A DNA stretch of 64,000 nt from Rubrobacter_D sp963840835 (GTDB taxonomy: Bacteria; Actinomycetota; Rubrobacteria; Rubrobacterales; Rubrobacteraceae): NCBI GenBank assembly GCA_963840835.1, contig CAWJAM010000014.1, positions 248,001 through 312,000 of the forward strand, in the 5' to 3' direction. How positions within the stretch are numbered: the first letter of the stretch is position 1; every line of letters begins with the position of its first letter. The notes under the pieces were generated by a model that was not told the DNA's origin, did no database searches, and saw nothing but the letters and a program-made list of their open reading frames with translations. This document shows, piece by piece, positions 8,745 to 17,339 of the stretch. Both the position numbers and the translations under genes were made by a program.

Positions 8745-8761
8745 CCGGCTAGCGCCGGTCA
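8742..8761. terminator. hairpin at the stop codon of the kinase gene
   Basis: TGACCGGC and its perfect complement GCCGGTCA flank a TAGC loop. The first arm begins at the kinase stop codon. REP-like CAGCACGCT and GCTTGTCA words follow. It lies between convergent genes and probably serves both. There is no T tract. Confidence 0.5.
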
Positions 8762-8789
8762 GCACGCTACGGCCTGCGGCTTCCGCTTG

Positions 8790-9326
8790 TCAACCCTTCC
8801 CCGGGCCCGCGCGGTAGGCCTCGCGCCTGAGCGCGACGATACGGTAGAGGAGGAACAGGGCGACGGGCAATGGGCCTTCGATTCCCGCTTCGAAGGATAC
8901 TTCGTACCTCCGGTTGGTCAGGCCTCCGGTGATGCGCACGGTCGCTTCGCCTCCCGGCGGACCGGCCTCGGCCCTGTTGCGCAGGAGGGAGAGCCTGGCC
9001 CTGTAAGGATGGCCCAGGCACATTATCTCGGGCGTGCTCGCGTCCCCCGTCGAGGTGAGGACCTCTGTGGGGAACTCCGTGCTGCCTGACATCATCTTGT
9101 AGCGGTTCGGGGGGACGCGTTCGATCCTCGCCCGCAGGTCTCCGGCGCCGAACCCGGCGCCCTGGTGGCCGTGGACCTCCAGCCGTCCTATCTCCTCGCC
9201 GTGCCGGTCCAGCAGGGCGAAGTCGGACGCGAGGAATCCTCGGGCCCGGGCTGCGAAGGAGCCGGCGAGGGTCTCCCCGAGACTTATCCAGGGTTTCAGA
9301 TCGGGTTCGATTCGCATGGGGCTCAT
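8790..9326 (-). CDS. hypothetical protein
   Basis: This 178-residue protein is of no family I recognise. ATG 9326 was chosen because GGGAGG stands six bases before it; a longer frame upstream would overlap the divergent gene at 9402. The middle is beta-rich (FALLDRHGEEIGRLEVHG; ARIERVPPNRYKMM), somewhat like scramblase/LURP-one folds, but that is only an impression. The C-terminus has one hydrophobic helix (LPVALFLLYRIVAL) followed by basic residues, so tail anchoring to the membrane is possible. Confidence 0.6.
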   Translation of the reverse strand: MSPMRIEPDLKPWISLGETLAGSFAARARGFLASDFALLDRHGEEIGRLEVHGHQGAGFGAGDLRARIERVPPNRYKMMSGSTEFPTEVLTSTGDASTPEIMCLGHPYRARLSLLRNRAEAGPPGGEATVRITGGLTNRRYEVSFEAGIEGPLPVALFLLYRIVALRREAYRAGPGKG

Positions 9327-9401
9327 GGTAACCTCCCCATACGCCAGCGGAGCGGTGGAGTTTCGGGGCGGATAGACTGAAGACAAACGGAAGAGGGTGT
9401 A

Positions 9402-9764
9402 GTGGAGCTCAGAAACGAAGAGGAGATCAAGAGCGAGATCCTGCAGAATTGGTTGCGTAGCGCCTGGGTCTACCCCTTCGAGGGTCCCGACGAGCGCACC
9501 TACCTGCGCCTCACGCCGGGCGGGCGGCTCAAGATGCGGCGCAGGATCGGCGAACTCGAGAGTGCGCTCGGCGTGGAGGGCGCGGAGCTGGCCAAACAAC
9601 AGGAGGCCGGTACCCTTCCCGTCGAGCGTGACCGGCTCGAACTCGCGCTGATGGTCCAGGCGTACGACTCCGAGCGGCGTCTGCTGGTGAGCCAGGGCGC
9701 CACTTTAGGGACCCCGGTGGTGACGTTGGAAGGAGCGGAAGAGGCCACGGACCAGCAGGACTGA
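9402..9764 (+). CDS. hypothetical protein with wHTH-like N-terminus
   Basis: This 120-residue cytoplasmic protein starts at GTG 9402 after AAGAGGG. The stretch YLRLTPGGRLKMRRRIGELE (residues 33-52) has the look of the end of a winged-helix (PadR or MarR-like wing), and the remainder is predicted helical with an acidic tail (EEATDQQD). It is divergent from the 178-residue unknown and upstream of VanW. No function can be assigned. Confidence 0.6.
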   Translation: MELRNEEEIKSEILQNWLRSAWVYPFEGPDERTYLRLTPGGRLKMRRRIGELESALGVEGAELAKQQEAGTLPVERDRLELALMVQAYDSERRLLVSQGATLGTPVVTLEGAEEATDQQD

Positions 9765-9988
9765 GGCCAGAGGTTGTGCCGACGCGTGTGGGGAGGTACC
9801 ATCCCTTGTGGCGGTGCGCCCCACAAACATCCGAGGCGAGGTGGCGTACTTACCATTGCCGTGTTAGGCTTTCCGGGCGGCGCTCGTTCGGGCCAGGACG
9901 AGATGTCGCCAGCCAGAATGAGAGAGGGGGGACCTCTCCAGGAAATGTCGTTTGGGCGCGTGAAAGGCCGCACGCGGAGGGCAGATAG
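9765..9988 (+). promoter_or_regulatory. 224-base gap upstream of VanW gene
   Basis: There is no convincing gene here. It holds an inverted repeat TGTGGGG (9787-9793) / CCCCACA (9819-9825) with a 25-base loop, and a ribosome site GGAGGG at 9975-9980 that fixes the TTG start at 9989. A promoter must lie here, but no box pair stands out. Confidence 0.35.
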
Positions 9989-11785
9989 TTGAGTCTCAAG
10001 AACCGTAGAAAGAGAAGTGACAGGCGCAGGGGGATCTCTCCCGACTACGGTACTTCCAGTTTGAGCCCGTTCGACTCCGGCAAGCAGGGTAGCAGACGCC
10101 GGGGGTTTGCGGGACCGATAATCATCATCTGCGCCATCGTCGCCGTGTTGGTGGCGGCGGACTTCTGGCTGAACTCGGGCAAAATACACCGCGGAGTCGA
10201 GGTCGGCAACGTCGCTTTGGGCGGCAAGACGCCGACCGAGGCGCGCCGGGTGGTCGAGGACCACGTCATGGGCCCGCTCGAGGAGATCGAGTTCAGCGGC
10301 CCCGAGAGTCCCACCCGCACGGCCAGCGAGATGGGCGTTGGCTTCAACGTCGCCAGGACCGTGAACCAGGCCTACGCCGTCGGGCGCGAGGGGAACGTCC
10401 TCGAGCGCCTCTCCGAGCGCCTGCGCGCCTCCTTCGGGGGCGCGACGATACCGCCCGACATCGACTACCGTCCGGAGAGGGCCAGGGCCCAGGTGCGAGA
10501 GATCGCGACCCAGGTAAACCACCAGCCCAAAGAGGCCGACGTAAAGGTCTACGGCTCTGAGGTCGAGGTCACCGACTCAAGAGACGGTTATGAATTGAAC
10601 CCGGCGGCCACCCTGGCGAGCGTGGACGGCGCCATCGACGACATGACCGGGAAGGCCAGCATCGAGGGCGACGTGCTCGACCCCGACGTCACGACGGCCG
10701 AGGCCGAGACGGCGGCGAAAAAGGCCAGTGGGGCACTCTCCGAGTCGCTCGAGATCACGGCCAAAGACGGCGAAAGCTGGACGGTCGAGCCAGATAAGGT
10801 GGGCTCCGCCCTCGACGTCACGAAGCAGGACGGCGGGATCGACATCAGCCTCAACCGCGACCGCATGGACGGTGTGCTCACCAGCGTCTACAACGACCTC
10901 ACGGTCGAGACCGTCGATGCCAGCTACGGCTTCGACTCCGACGGCGACATCACCGTCAAGCCCGCCCACTTCGGGCGAAGCGTAGAGGGCGAGAAGCTCC
11001 TCGACGCCATCGAGGGCGGCATCTTCGACGACAAGCGCGCGTACGAGGTGTCGACGACCGTCGAGAAGCCCGAATACACCACCGCGGGGCTCCAGGCCAA
11101 GAAGCCGACCGAGCTCCTCGGCTCCTACCATACCAACTACCGTGCGACCTCGGACCACACCCAGGAGCGCGTGGAAAACCTCGGCATCGCCTCGCGCGCC
11201 ATAAGCGGCACTTTCCTGGCCCCCGGGGAGGTCTTCTCGATGAACGACACCGTCTCCGGCCTCGAATACAACGAGGGGCACGTCATCATCGACGGCGCGA
11301 CGAGCACGGGCCTCGGCGGCGGCCTCTGCCAGGTGACCTCGACGCTGTACAACGCGGCCCTCTACGCCGGCCTCGAGGTGGTGGAGCGCCACCCGCACGA
11401 CACGCAGCTTCCCTACATAAGGCCGGGGATGGACGCGACGGTGTGGTTCGGCGCCCTCGACATGAAGTTCAAGAACACCACCGACGGCTACATCCTCCTG
11501 CAGGAGTACGTGTCGAACGACAACTACATCTACGCCGATGTCTACGGCGTCCCCGACGACGTGGACGTGACGATGTCCTCGGAGCCGGTCTACAGGGAAT
11601 ACGGCGCCTCCGAGTGGGTCACCTACTACACCAGAAAAGAGGACGGCAAGGTCGTCTACAGGGATCAGTGGAATACGTCTTACGACGCCCTGTTCGAAGA
11701 CGGAAAGACGGTTGCCACGACAGACGTGCCCATCGCGGAAGTCAACGGAGACTACTTCGGACACCCAATCCCATCATCAGACTAG
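9989..11785 (+). CDS. VanW family protein with two YoaR-like domains (paralogue 1)
   Basis: This 598-residue membrane-anchored envelope protein has a basic cytoplasmic tail, one TM helix (about residues 40-62), two tandem YoaR/PG_binding_4-like domains (about 75-190 and 235-345), and the VanW core (about 385-500). The core has the hallmark GEVFSMNDTV and GGGLCQVTSTLYNAALYAGL, then VERHPHDTQLPYI. The last 80 residues form a beta-rich extension. The start is TTG with GGAGGG nine bases upstream. A close relative lies at 17683. VanW occurs in some vancomycin-resistance clusters, but its biochemistry is unsettled. The placement beside FemAB and beta-lactamase-fold genes supports a peptidoglycan or polymer role. 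Confidence 0.9.
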   Translation: MSLKNRRKRSDRRRGISPDYGTSSLSPFDSGKQGSRRRGFAGPIIIICAIVAVLVAADFWLNSGKIHRGVEVGNVALGGKTPTEARRVVEDHVMGPLEEIEFSGPESPTRTASEMGVGFNVARTVNQAYAVGREGNVLERLSERLRASFGGATIPPDIDYRPERARAQVREIATQVNHQPKEADVKVYGSEVEVTDSRDGYELNPAATLASVDGAIDDMTGKASIEGDVLDPDVTTAEAETAAKKASGALSESLEITAKDGESWTVEPDKVGSALDVTKQDGGIDISLNRDRMDGVLTSVYNDLTVETVDASYGFDSDGDITVKPAHFGRSVEGEKLLDAIEGGIFDDKRAYEVSTTVEKPEYTTAGLQAKKPTELLGSYHTNYRATSDHTQERVENLGIASRAISGTFLAPGEVFSMNDTVSGLEYNEGHVIIDGATSTGLGGGLCQVTSTLYNAALYAGLEVVERHPHDTQLPYIRPGMDATVWFGALDMKFKNTTDGYILLQEYVSNDNYIYADVYGVPDDVDVTMSSEPVYREYGASEWVTYYTRKEDGKVVYRDQWNTSYDALFEDGKTVATTDVPIAEVNGDYFGHPIPSSD

Positions 11786-11866
11786 CACGCTCCGGCTTCG
11801 CCTCCGCGTGCAGCACTTCAGCAAGAACAAAAAGCTGAAATGCTGACTAGCTGAAGTGCTGACACG
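11786..11866. repeat. REP-like palindromes between convergent VanW and FemAB genes
   Basis: CAGCACTTCAGC (11811-11822) pairs perfectly with GCTGAAGTGCTG (11850-11861). Inside lies a second GCTGAAATGCTG unit. The nested hairpins probably act as a bidirectional terminator. The same words recur at 661-715 and 27106-27185. Confidence 0.7.
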
Positions 11867-12955
11867 CTAATAGAACACGTTGTTTTTGAGCTTGTAGTAG
11901 AGGCGGTAGTATGCCGGCTCTAGTTCGTACCAGGCTCTTGCGCGGGCGTTCTTGATGGGTAGGTCCAGGCACCCTACGAAGTCCGTGACGTCCCCGCCGA
12001 AGCCTAATTTGAACCTGTAGACGCCGTAGTAGGGGTCGTCTTCGTTGCGGTCCTCGGGTTTGGGGATGCCCACCATATCGTAGTAGTCGATGCCCCTCTG
12101 CCTGGCCCAGCGCATCACCTCCCACTGCAGGAGGTGGTTGGGGTTGTAGGTGCGCTTCTCGGTGCTAGAGGCCCCGTGCATGAACCAGTACTTCCCGCCG
12201 AAGGTGAAGACGAAGACGCCGGCCAGGGGCGTGCCGTCGTGAACCGCCAGGAACAGGTGCCCCTGTCCCGCGGCGTGCATCGTCCGCATCATGTCGTGCA
12301 GGTAAGCTCGCGGCCTCCTTATGGTGAAACCGGACTTGCGCTCGGCCGTGTCCTCCATCCAGCTGTAGAACGTCCTCCAGGCCCCCTCGAAGTCCTCGGG
12401 CTCGACCACCTCGACGCCCTCCTTCGCGGCCTTGCGGACGCCGTAGCGCGTGGACTTCCTCATCCTCGCGAGCAACTCCTCCTCGGTGGTGGTCAGGTCC
12501 ACGGTAACGGTGGTATCGAAGTTGAGATCGTAGCGGGCCTCGTAGAAGCCGATGTCCGAGAGTAAGGCTTTCGCGTTCGGGTCGTCCTCGCGGACTTCGG
12601 GTTCGATCTTTACGGTGTGCACGCCCGAGCGCCCGGCCACGCCGGCCGTGCCCCGGAAGAAGGCCCTGACGGCCTCCTCGTCCTCCCACGGCAGCCAGGG
12701 ACCCTTACAGCAGTACATCAGGGCGCCGGGGACGGGCAGGGTGTCGTAGAGGAGGAACTGTCCCACCCCGGCCACCTCGCCGTCCCTCTCCAGGAGAAGA
12801 CGCAGGGGTCTCCACCCGAAGCGCCGTTTGAACTCACCCCACGCGTAGCTCTGCAGGACGTGGCCGCCCCCCGGTGAATCCCTGAGCCAGGCGTCCCATT
12901 GGGACGGGACTACGTCGCCTACCTCCCTCACCGCGTAGGTGGTCGGGACGGCCAT
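11867..12955 (-). CDS. FemAB-like peptidyl/aminoacyl transferase
   Basis: This 362-residue protein has the double GNAT fold of FemX/FemAB enzymes. The N-terminal subdomain has the HVLQSYAWGEFKRRFGW signature (residues 32-48). The second subdomain carries RMRKSTRYGVRKAAKEGV (about 165-182), FMHGASSTEK (about 270), and the C-terminal DMVGIPKPEDR and FKLGFGG block. Family members add amino acids to lipid II or act in polymer assembly in exosortase loci. ATG 12955 follows the upstream decarboxylase stop with no gap. It is the last gene of a five-gene coupled operon. The donor may be aminoacyl-tRNA, as in the family, or the carrier protein encoded three genes upstream; the latter is inference. Confidence 0.88.
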   Translation of the reverse strand: MAVPTTYAVREVGDVVPSQWDAWLRDSPGGGHVLQSYAWGEFKRRFGWRPLRLLLERDGEVAGVGQFLLYDTLPVPGALMYCCKGPWLPWEDEEAVRAFFRGTAGVAGRSGVHTVKIEPEVREDDPNAKALLSDIGFYEARYDLNFDTTVTVDLTTTEEELLARMRKSTRYGVRKAAKEGVEVVEPEDFEGAWRTFYSWMEDTAERKSGFTIRRPRAYLHDMMRTMHAAGQGHLFLAVHDGTPLAGVFVFTFGGKYWFMHGASSTEKRTYNPNHLLQWEVMRWARQRGIDYYDMVGIPKPEDRNEDDPYYGVYRFKLGFGGDVTDFVGCLDLPIKNARARAWYELEPAYYRLYYKLKNNVFY

Positions 12956-14308
12956 CTAGCCCCGGACGCCCGACTCCCGGCCAGGCCTCGAGAGGGCCTC
13001 CTGTCCCTTCAGGACGTCTTCGGGCCTGCCGCCGGGACGCAGGAGGTGCGCCTCGCCACCCCAAAGCAGCACCTCGGCCGGCGAGGGGTGGCTCAGGAAG
13101 CCCAGGTTGGAGGCCGAGAAGCCGTAGGCCCCGCTGTAGAACACGCCGATGAGGTCCCCGACCTCGGGGGCGGCAAGGGGGATGTTGTTGCCGAACATGT
13201 CAAGGGGCGTGCAGCAGGGGCCGGCCACGGCGACGCCCTCTTCCGGTACACCCTCCATGCGGGTCAGGTTGAGCAGCGGGTAGGCCTTCCTGAACACCTG
13301 CCCCATGTTCCCAGTCGCCGTGAGGTGGTGGTTCATGCCGCCGTCCGTCACGACGAAGGTCTTGCCCCTCGTCTCCTTCACGTCCACGGCCCGCGTGATG
13401 TAGACGCCGGCGTCGGCCACCAGGTAGCGCCCGAGCTCGAAGAGGAAGCGGCACCCTTCCAGGCGCGGGTCGGGGCGGTAGGACGCCAGCAGCTCCCTGA
13501 AGCCCCCGGCGAAGGTGTCGAGGTCGAACTCGGACATCTTCTCGAAGTAGGGGACCCCGAAGCCCCCGCCGAAGTCGACCATCTCAAGGGGATGTCCGGC
13601 GAGGTCCGCCGCCTGAAGCGAGATCTCCAGGATGTTGCGGCAGTGCTCGAGCAAGGGCTCCACCTCGAAGACCTGGGTCGCCGTGTAGACGTGCACGCCG
13701 CGCAGGGTCAGTTCGTCCCTGCCCAGCGTCTTCCTGACGGCCTCCCCAAGCTCGGCCTGATCCATACCGAACTGGCCTACCGTCCCGCCCATGCGCATCC
13801 CCGAGCCCATGAGTTGGGCCTCCGGGTTGATCCTGAGTCCCACCCCGATGCTCTTGCCCGCCTCCCTGGCTATGTCGGCGAGGCGGTCGATCTCGCCCAG
13901 AGACTCGACGTTGACGGCGAAGATGCCTTCGTTGACGGCGCGCCCGAGCTCGTCGTCGGTCTTGCCAGGGCCGGCGAAGACGATATCCTCGGGCTCGAAG
14001 CCGGCGGCCCGCGCCACCGCGAGTTCCCCGGAGGAGGCGACCTCGGCCCCGGTCTCCCGCTCCGAGGCAATGAGCTGGCACACCCCGAGGCTGGGGTTCG
14101 CCTTCACGGAGTAGGAGACCTCCGTACCTAAAGCGTCGTGGACGCGGCTGACCCTCTCGGAGATCATCTCTGCGTGGTAGAGGTAGAAGGGCGTTCCGTA
14201 CTCCTCTGCTATCCGGGAGATAGGGATGCCCGAGGGGGCGAACTCGCCCCCCAGCCCACCGCCAAAGCGCTCCGCCAGGTCTCTGGCCTTATCCGGTTGA
14301 GTAAGCAC
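12956..14308 (-). CDS. PLP-dependent decarboxylase, DapDC/ornithine-type fold III
   Basis: This 450-residue fold-III enzyme has the PLP Lys K69 in YSVKAN, the Gly-rich phosphate loop FGGGFGVPY (about 230), and the catalytic GPCCTPLD segment (about 355) that supplies the active-site Cys of diaminopimelate and related decarboxylases. YSGAYGF follows. The start is GTG 14308, giving a 20-base overlap with the ligase gene. Its genome context is not lysine synthesis. It sits between an adenylating ligase/carrier pair and FemAB, which is the order known for the decarboxylase of exosortase A loci. The likely substrate is an amino acid, free or carrier-bound, but this is not shown. Confidence 0.9.
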   Translation of the reverse strand: MLTQPDKARDLAERFGGGLGGEFAPSGIPISRIAEEYGTPFYLYHAEMISERVSRVHDALGTEVSYSVKANPSLGVCQLIASERETGAEVASSGELAVARAAGFEPEDIVFAGPGKTDDELGRAVNEGIFAVNVESLGEIDRLADIAREAGKSIGVGLRINPEAQLMGSGMRMGGTVGQFGMDQAELGEAVRKTLGRDELTLRGVHVYTATQVFEVEPLLEHCRNILEISLQAADLAGHPLEMVDFGGGFGVPYFEKMSEFDLDTFAGGFRELLASYRPDPRLEGCRFLFELGRYLVADAGVYITRAVDVKETRGKTFVVTDGGMNHHLTATGNMGQVFRKAYPLLNLTRMEGVPEEGVAVAGPCCTPLDMFGNNIPLAAPEVGDLIGVFYSGAYGFSASNLGFLSHPSPAEVLLWGGEAHLLRPGGRPEDVLKGQEALSRPGRESGVRG

Positions 14309-15878
14309 TGCTGATCCCCTTGCGGTCGATCTTGCCTGAACCCGTCTTGGGCAGCTCGTCCCTGATGAGTATCTCCTTCGGCACCATGTAGGGCGGTCCG
14401 TTCTTTATAACGTACTCCCTGACCCTGTCCACGGCCCCGTCCTCGCCGCCGTTCCGGAGGGAGATCACGGCGATAACGTCCTGTCCCACGGCCGGGTTCT
14501 CCACGCCGAAGGCGCAGGCCTCGTGCACGAGGCCGGATCCGAGGAGGAGGTTCTCGACCTCCTCGGGGCTCAGTCGGTAGCCCTGGTTCTTGATCATGGC
14601 GTCCTCACGCCCCAGGAAGTACAGGTACCCTTCCTCGTCTCGCTCGACGGTATCCCCGGAGTAGACGACCCGCTCCACGTCCAACAGCTCCGGCTGGGCT
14701 AGCGGGTTCGGGCGGTATGCTTTCCGCGTCGCCTCCTCGTTGCCCCAATAGCCCATCGCCACGGTCGGGCCCCTGTGGACCAGCTCACCCGGCTCTCCCG
14801 GGGCCGCCTCTCTACCTTCTCTGGTTATCACCATGATCTCGGTGTTCGGTATCGCCTTGCCGATGCAGTTGCCCTGCTCCGGGGAGGAGCGCCAGATCTC
14901 CTCGGGGGCGAGATACGTCGAGCGGAAGGCCTCGGTAAGTCCGTACATAAGGAAGATCTTCGTCCCCGAGGGTTCCAAGAGGTTCCTGAGCTCATCGAGG
15001 TTGGCCTGGGGTATCCTTCCCCCGGTATTGGCTATGTACCGCAGGTGCTTCAGGGGGTTCTCCCTGAGGGACCTGGCGCCCCGGATCAGGAGCGCCCACA
15101 ACGGCGGCACGCCGGTGACGCCCGTGATCTCGTGCCTGCGTAACGCTTTCAAGAGGTCCCCCGGCAGCCTGGAGCGAAGTAGATACAATGCAGCCCCGGC
15201 CCGCAGCGAGGTCGTAAACTGGCTCATCCCGGCATCGAAGTTGAGGGGGAGTGCCGAGAGGATGCGGTCCTCTGGCGTGTTCTCCAGGTACGTGGAGACG
15301 ATCTGGGCGCCGACGACGAGGTTGCGCTGGCTCGTTGCGACGCCCTTGGGCATTCCCGTCGATCCGGAGGTATACAGGATGGTCCCGAGGTCCGACTCTG
15401 AGACCTTCCTGTCCTCCTTGAGACCGTCGCCCTTCATGGCCTCCGCGACATCGACGTAGGAGCCGGCGGCGTGTCCTTCGGGCTTCGCTCCCCTGTAGAA
15501 GGCGGTCTGAAGCGTCTTGGGGCCCAGTTCCTCCAGCTTCTGGGAGTCCCCGATCATGACCCTTGTGTCGCAGTCGCCCACCAGGTACTCGACCTGGGGC
15601 GCCTTGAAGAGCGGGTTGACGTTGACGTAGGCTGCCCCGATGCGCGAGGAGGCGACCATTGCGACGATGGCCTCCCAGGACTTCTCGAGGAGCACGCCGA
15701 CCCTGTCGCCCCTCCCTACGCCGGAGTCCGCGAGCGCGGCGCCGAGGGCGGAGCTCTCGCGCTCCAGGTCCTCGTAGGTGTAACGGGCGTCGCCGTCCAC
15801 GACCGCCGCTTTCTCGGGGGTGCTCGCCAGGGAGTTGTAGAGCAGGTCGTGGAGGGTGAACTCGGGGCGGGGTCTCAC
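14289..15878 (-). CDS. AMP-forming acyl/aminoacyl ligase (adenylation domain)
   Basis: This 529-residue ANL-superfamily enzyme has the P-loop-like core YTSGSTGMPKG (about 170-180), GYWGNEEATRKAYR, the hinge YSGDTVERDEEGYLYFLGRED, and the catalytic Lys in TGSGKIDRKG near the C-terminus. An A4-like NFDAG motif (about 215) places Asp where amino-acid-activating domains bind the alpha-amine, which hints at an amino acid substrate. GTG 15878 overlaps the carrier-protein stop (GTGA), so ligase and carrier are made together and the carrier is very probably its acceptor. It is comparable to DltA or to the exosortase-A acyl ligase. Confidence 0.9.
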   Translation of the reverse strand: MRPRPEFTLHDLLYNSLASTPEKAAVVDGDARYTYEDLERESSALGAALADSGVGRGDRVGVLLEKSWEAIVAMVASSRIGAAYVNVNPLFKAPQVEYLVGDCDTRVMIGDSQKLEELGPKTLQTAFYRGAKPEGHAAGSYVDVAEAMKGDGLKEDRKVSESDLGTILYTSGSTGMPKGVATSQRNLVVGAQIVSTYLENTPEDRILSALPLNFDAGMSQFTTSLRAGAALYLLRSRLPGDLLKALRRHEITGVTGVPPLWALLIRGARSLRENPLKHLRYIANTGGRIPQANLDELRNLLEPSGTKIFLMYGLTEAFRSTYLAPEEIWRSSPEQGNCIGKAIPNTEIMVITREGREAAPGEPGELVHRGPTVAMGYWGNEEATRKAYRPNPLAQPELLDVERVVYSGDTVERDEEGYLYFLGREDAMIKNQGYRLSPEEVENLLLGSGLVHEACAFGVENPAVGQDVIAVISLRNGGEDGAVDRVREYVIKNGPPYMVPKEILIRDELPKTGSGKIDRKGISSAYSTG

Positions 15879-16126
15879 GCCGCTTTGCTCTCCACAAGGC
15901 TTGCGATGGCCTCGACGGACCCGAAGTTCTCCTCGTCGAACTCCTCGTCCTCGACGACGATGCCGAAGGTGTCCTCCAGGAACACGACGAGTTCGACTGT
16001 CTGGAGCGACGTCATGACACCGTTGTCTATTAGCGGCTCGTCGTTGGGAACGTCGCGCCCGCCGGTAACGTTCTCCTGAAGCCATCCGCGTATGGCGGCC
16101 CTCACGTCTCCGTTGCTAGAAACCAT
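15875..16126 (-). CDS. acyl/peptidyl carrier protein
   Basis: This 83-residue acidic carrier has the attachment site S40 in GVMTSLQTVELVVFLEDTFG. The usual D-S-L is T-S-L here, with the helix II pattern intact. ATG 16126 has a perfect AGGAGG seven bases upstream that overlaps the end of the GNAT gene. The stop overlaps the ligase start. It is too divergent from fatty-acid AcpP to be the housekeeping ACP. It resembles the small carriers of Dlt and exosortase-A loci. It needs a phosphopantetheinyl transferase, not encoded in this window. Confidence 0.88.
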   Translation of the reverse strand: MVSSNGDVRAAIRGWLQENVTGGRDVPNDEPLIDNGVMTSLQTVELVVFLEDTFGIVVEDEEFDEENFGSVEAIASLVESKAA

Positions 16127-16136
16127 TCAAGCCTCC

Positions 16137-17339
16137 TCATCTGAGCCAGAAACCCGCTTCGCCATCGCCGAAAGACATCGACCAGTTGGCGAGGTCGTCC
16201 GTCGTCTGGCGCAGGCCCTTATCCGTGAACTTGGTCAGCAGCTTGTGGCTTCTTCCCCTGCGGCGAAAGAAGCCAAGCTGCCTGAGGTCGGTGGACCTCG
16301 GCGAAGTGGGCGACTCCACGAACCTGTACCTTATTATCTGTACGCCCATCCGCCTGAAGGAACGCACCGTCTCGCGGAGCAACGCCCGCACGACGTCCTG
16401 ACGCCCCGGAAGCGCCGTCAGGTCGAGTATGTAGCCGTCCTGGCCGTGAAAGGCGGTTCTGAGCACGGCGTAGCCGAGCATCCTCCCGCCCGACCTTACC
16501 ACGAGCACGGCTACGGGTGCCTGGGGTGAACCGGGACCGTAGCGCCAGCGCAAGAAAGCAGCGTCCTTCTCGGCCGTGCAGGGCACCACAGCGGCGACCC
16601 TCTCGAACAGGTCGTCGAAGGAATCGTCGAAGGAGTCGAGTTCCTCGACCTCGAGATCCCCACCAAAGCTGCTGCCAAGAGCCTCATCCACCGCCTCGAG
16701 GCCCCTGTTCATAAGCGCCTGTAGGGGGCGTGGGATCGGGGCGCGCGGGCGTGGGGCCGGCGGCGCGACGTGCTCCTCTACCTCGTGTGTATCGGCGCCT
16801 GGCCTGTCGGTGAACCCGCGGGCTGGCGCGAACTGCTGCGGAAGGTTGAGGAGCCTGCGCAGGGGCGCAGGGACTGAGGGCATGGGTAGCCGCGAGACGT
16901 TCATCAGCTTCGCCTCGTAGCGCAGGTCGCCGACGACCCCTGCCCCGAGCCGCGTCTCGACCCCTATAACCGCTGGCACCATGTCGCAGACCACGCAGTT
17001 CTCGGTCTGGCGGAAAAAGGAGCGCATCAGCATGATGGCCTGGAAGCCGTGCTGGGGAAGCACCATGTAGTCCCCCGGCGTGTGGGCGACGACCCGCCGG
17101 CCGTCGATCCTGTAAAACTGCGGGAACGCCGTCAGGTGGCCGACGACCTCTCCTTCCTCCGTCACGGAGATCCAGCGGTACAACTCGTCCGACAGCGGGT
17201 GGTCCCGGTACCAGCGGTAGAGGTTGGAGTAGTAGCCCACGTCGTGCACCTCGGGGAAATCCGGATACGAGAGGATGCGCAACTGCGCGATCTCGTCCTC
17301 CATCTCCGGGCCCTTGACGGGCTGGACCGCCGTCTTCAT
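16137..17339 (-). CDS. GNAT-like double-domain acyltransferase family protein
   Basis: This 400-residue protein appears to be two acetyltransferase-like halves joined by a Pro/Ala-rich linker (about 205-235). The N-half contains WISVTEEGEVVGHLTAFP, and the C-half contains FLRWRYGPGSPQAPVAVLVV and GYILDLTALPGRQDVVRALL. The order beta-strand / LGYAVLR / acceptor helix is GNAT-like, but the acetyl-CoA pyrophosphate loop is not obvious, so it may act on a carrier-bound group. ATG 17339 was selected; the frame is open further upstream to 17486, but that part is low-quality protein. It is the first gene of the operon with carrier, ligase, decarboxylase and FemAB. Confidence 0.7.
   Translation of the reverse strand: MKTAVQPVKGPEMEDEIAQLRILSYPDFPEVHDVGYYSNLYRWYRDHPLSDELYRWISVTEEGEVVGHLTAFPQFYRIDGRRVVAHTPGDYMVLPQHGFQAIMLMRSFFRQTENCVVCDMVPAVIGVETRLGAGVVGDLRYEAKLMNVSRLPMPSVPAPLRRLLNLPQQFAPARGFTDRPGADTHEVEEHVAPPAPRPRAPIPRPLQALMNRGLEAVDEALGSSFGGDLEVEELDSFDDSFDDLFERVAAVVPCTAEKDAAFLRWRYGPGSPQAPVAVLVVRSGGRMLGYAVLRTAFHGQDGYILDLTALPGRQDVVRALLRETVRSFRRMGVQIIRYRFVESPTSPRSTDLRQLGFFRRRGRSHKLLTKFTDKGLRQTTDDLANWSMSFGDGEAGFWLR

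Noticed and set aside
10577..11764. Minus-strand frame of 395 codons opposite VanW-1
   Set aside because: Antisense artefact of GC-rich codons; VanW motifs lie on the plus strand.
12899..14131. Plus-strand frame of 410 codons opposite the PLP decarboxylase
   Set aside because: Shadow of a gene with clear catalytic motifs; composition is dominated by Arg, Gly, Val and His runs.
11867..17339. A complete exosortase/PEP-CTERM system
   Set aside because: The accessory-type genes are present, but no exosortase transglutaminase-like membrane protein or PEP-CTERM tail was found in the window.
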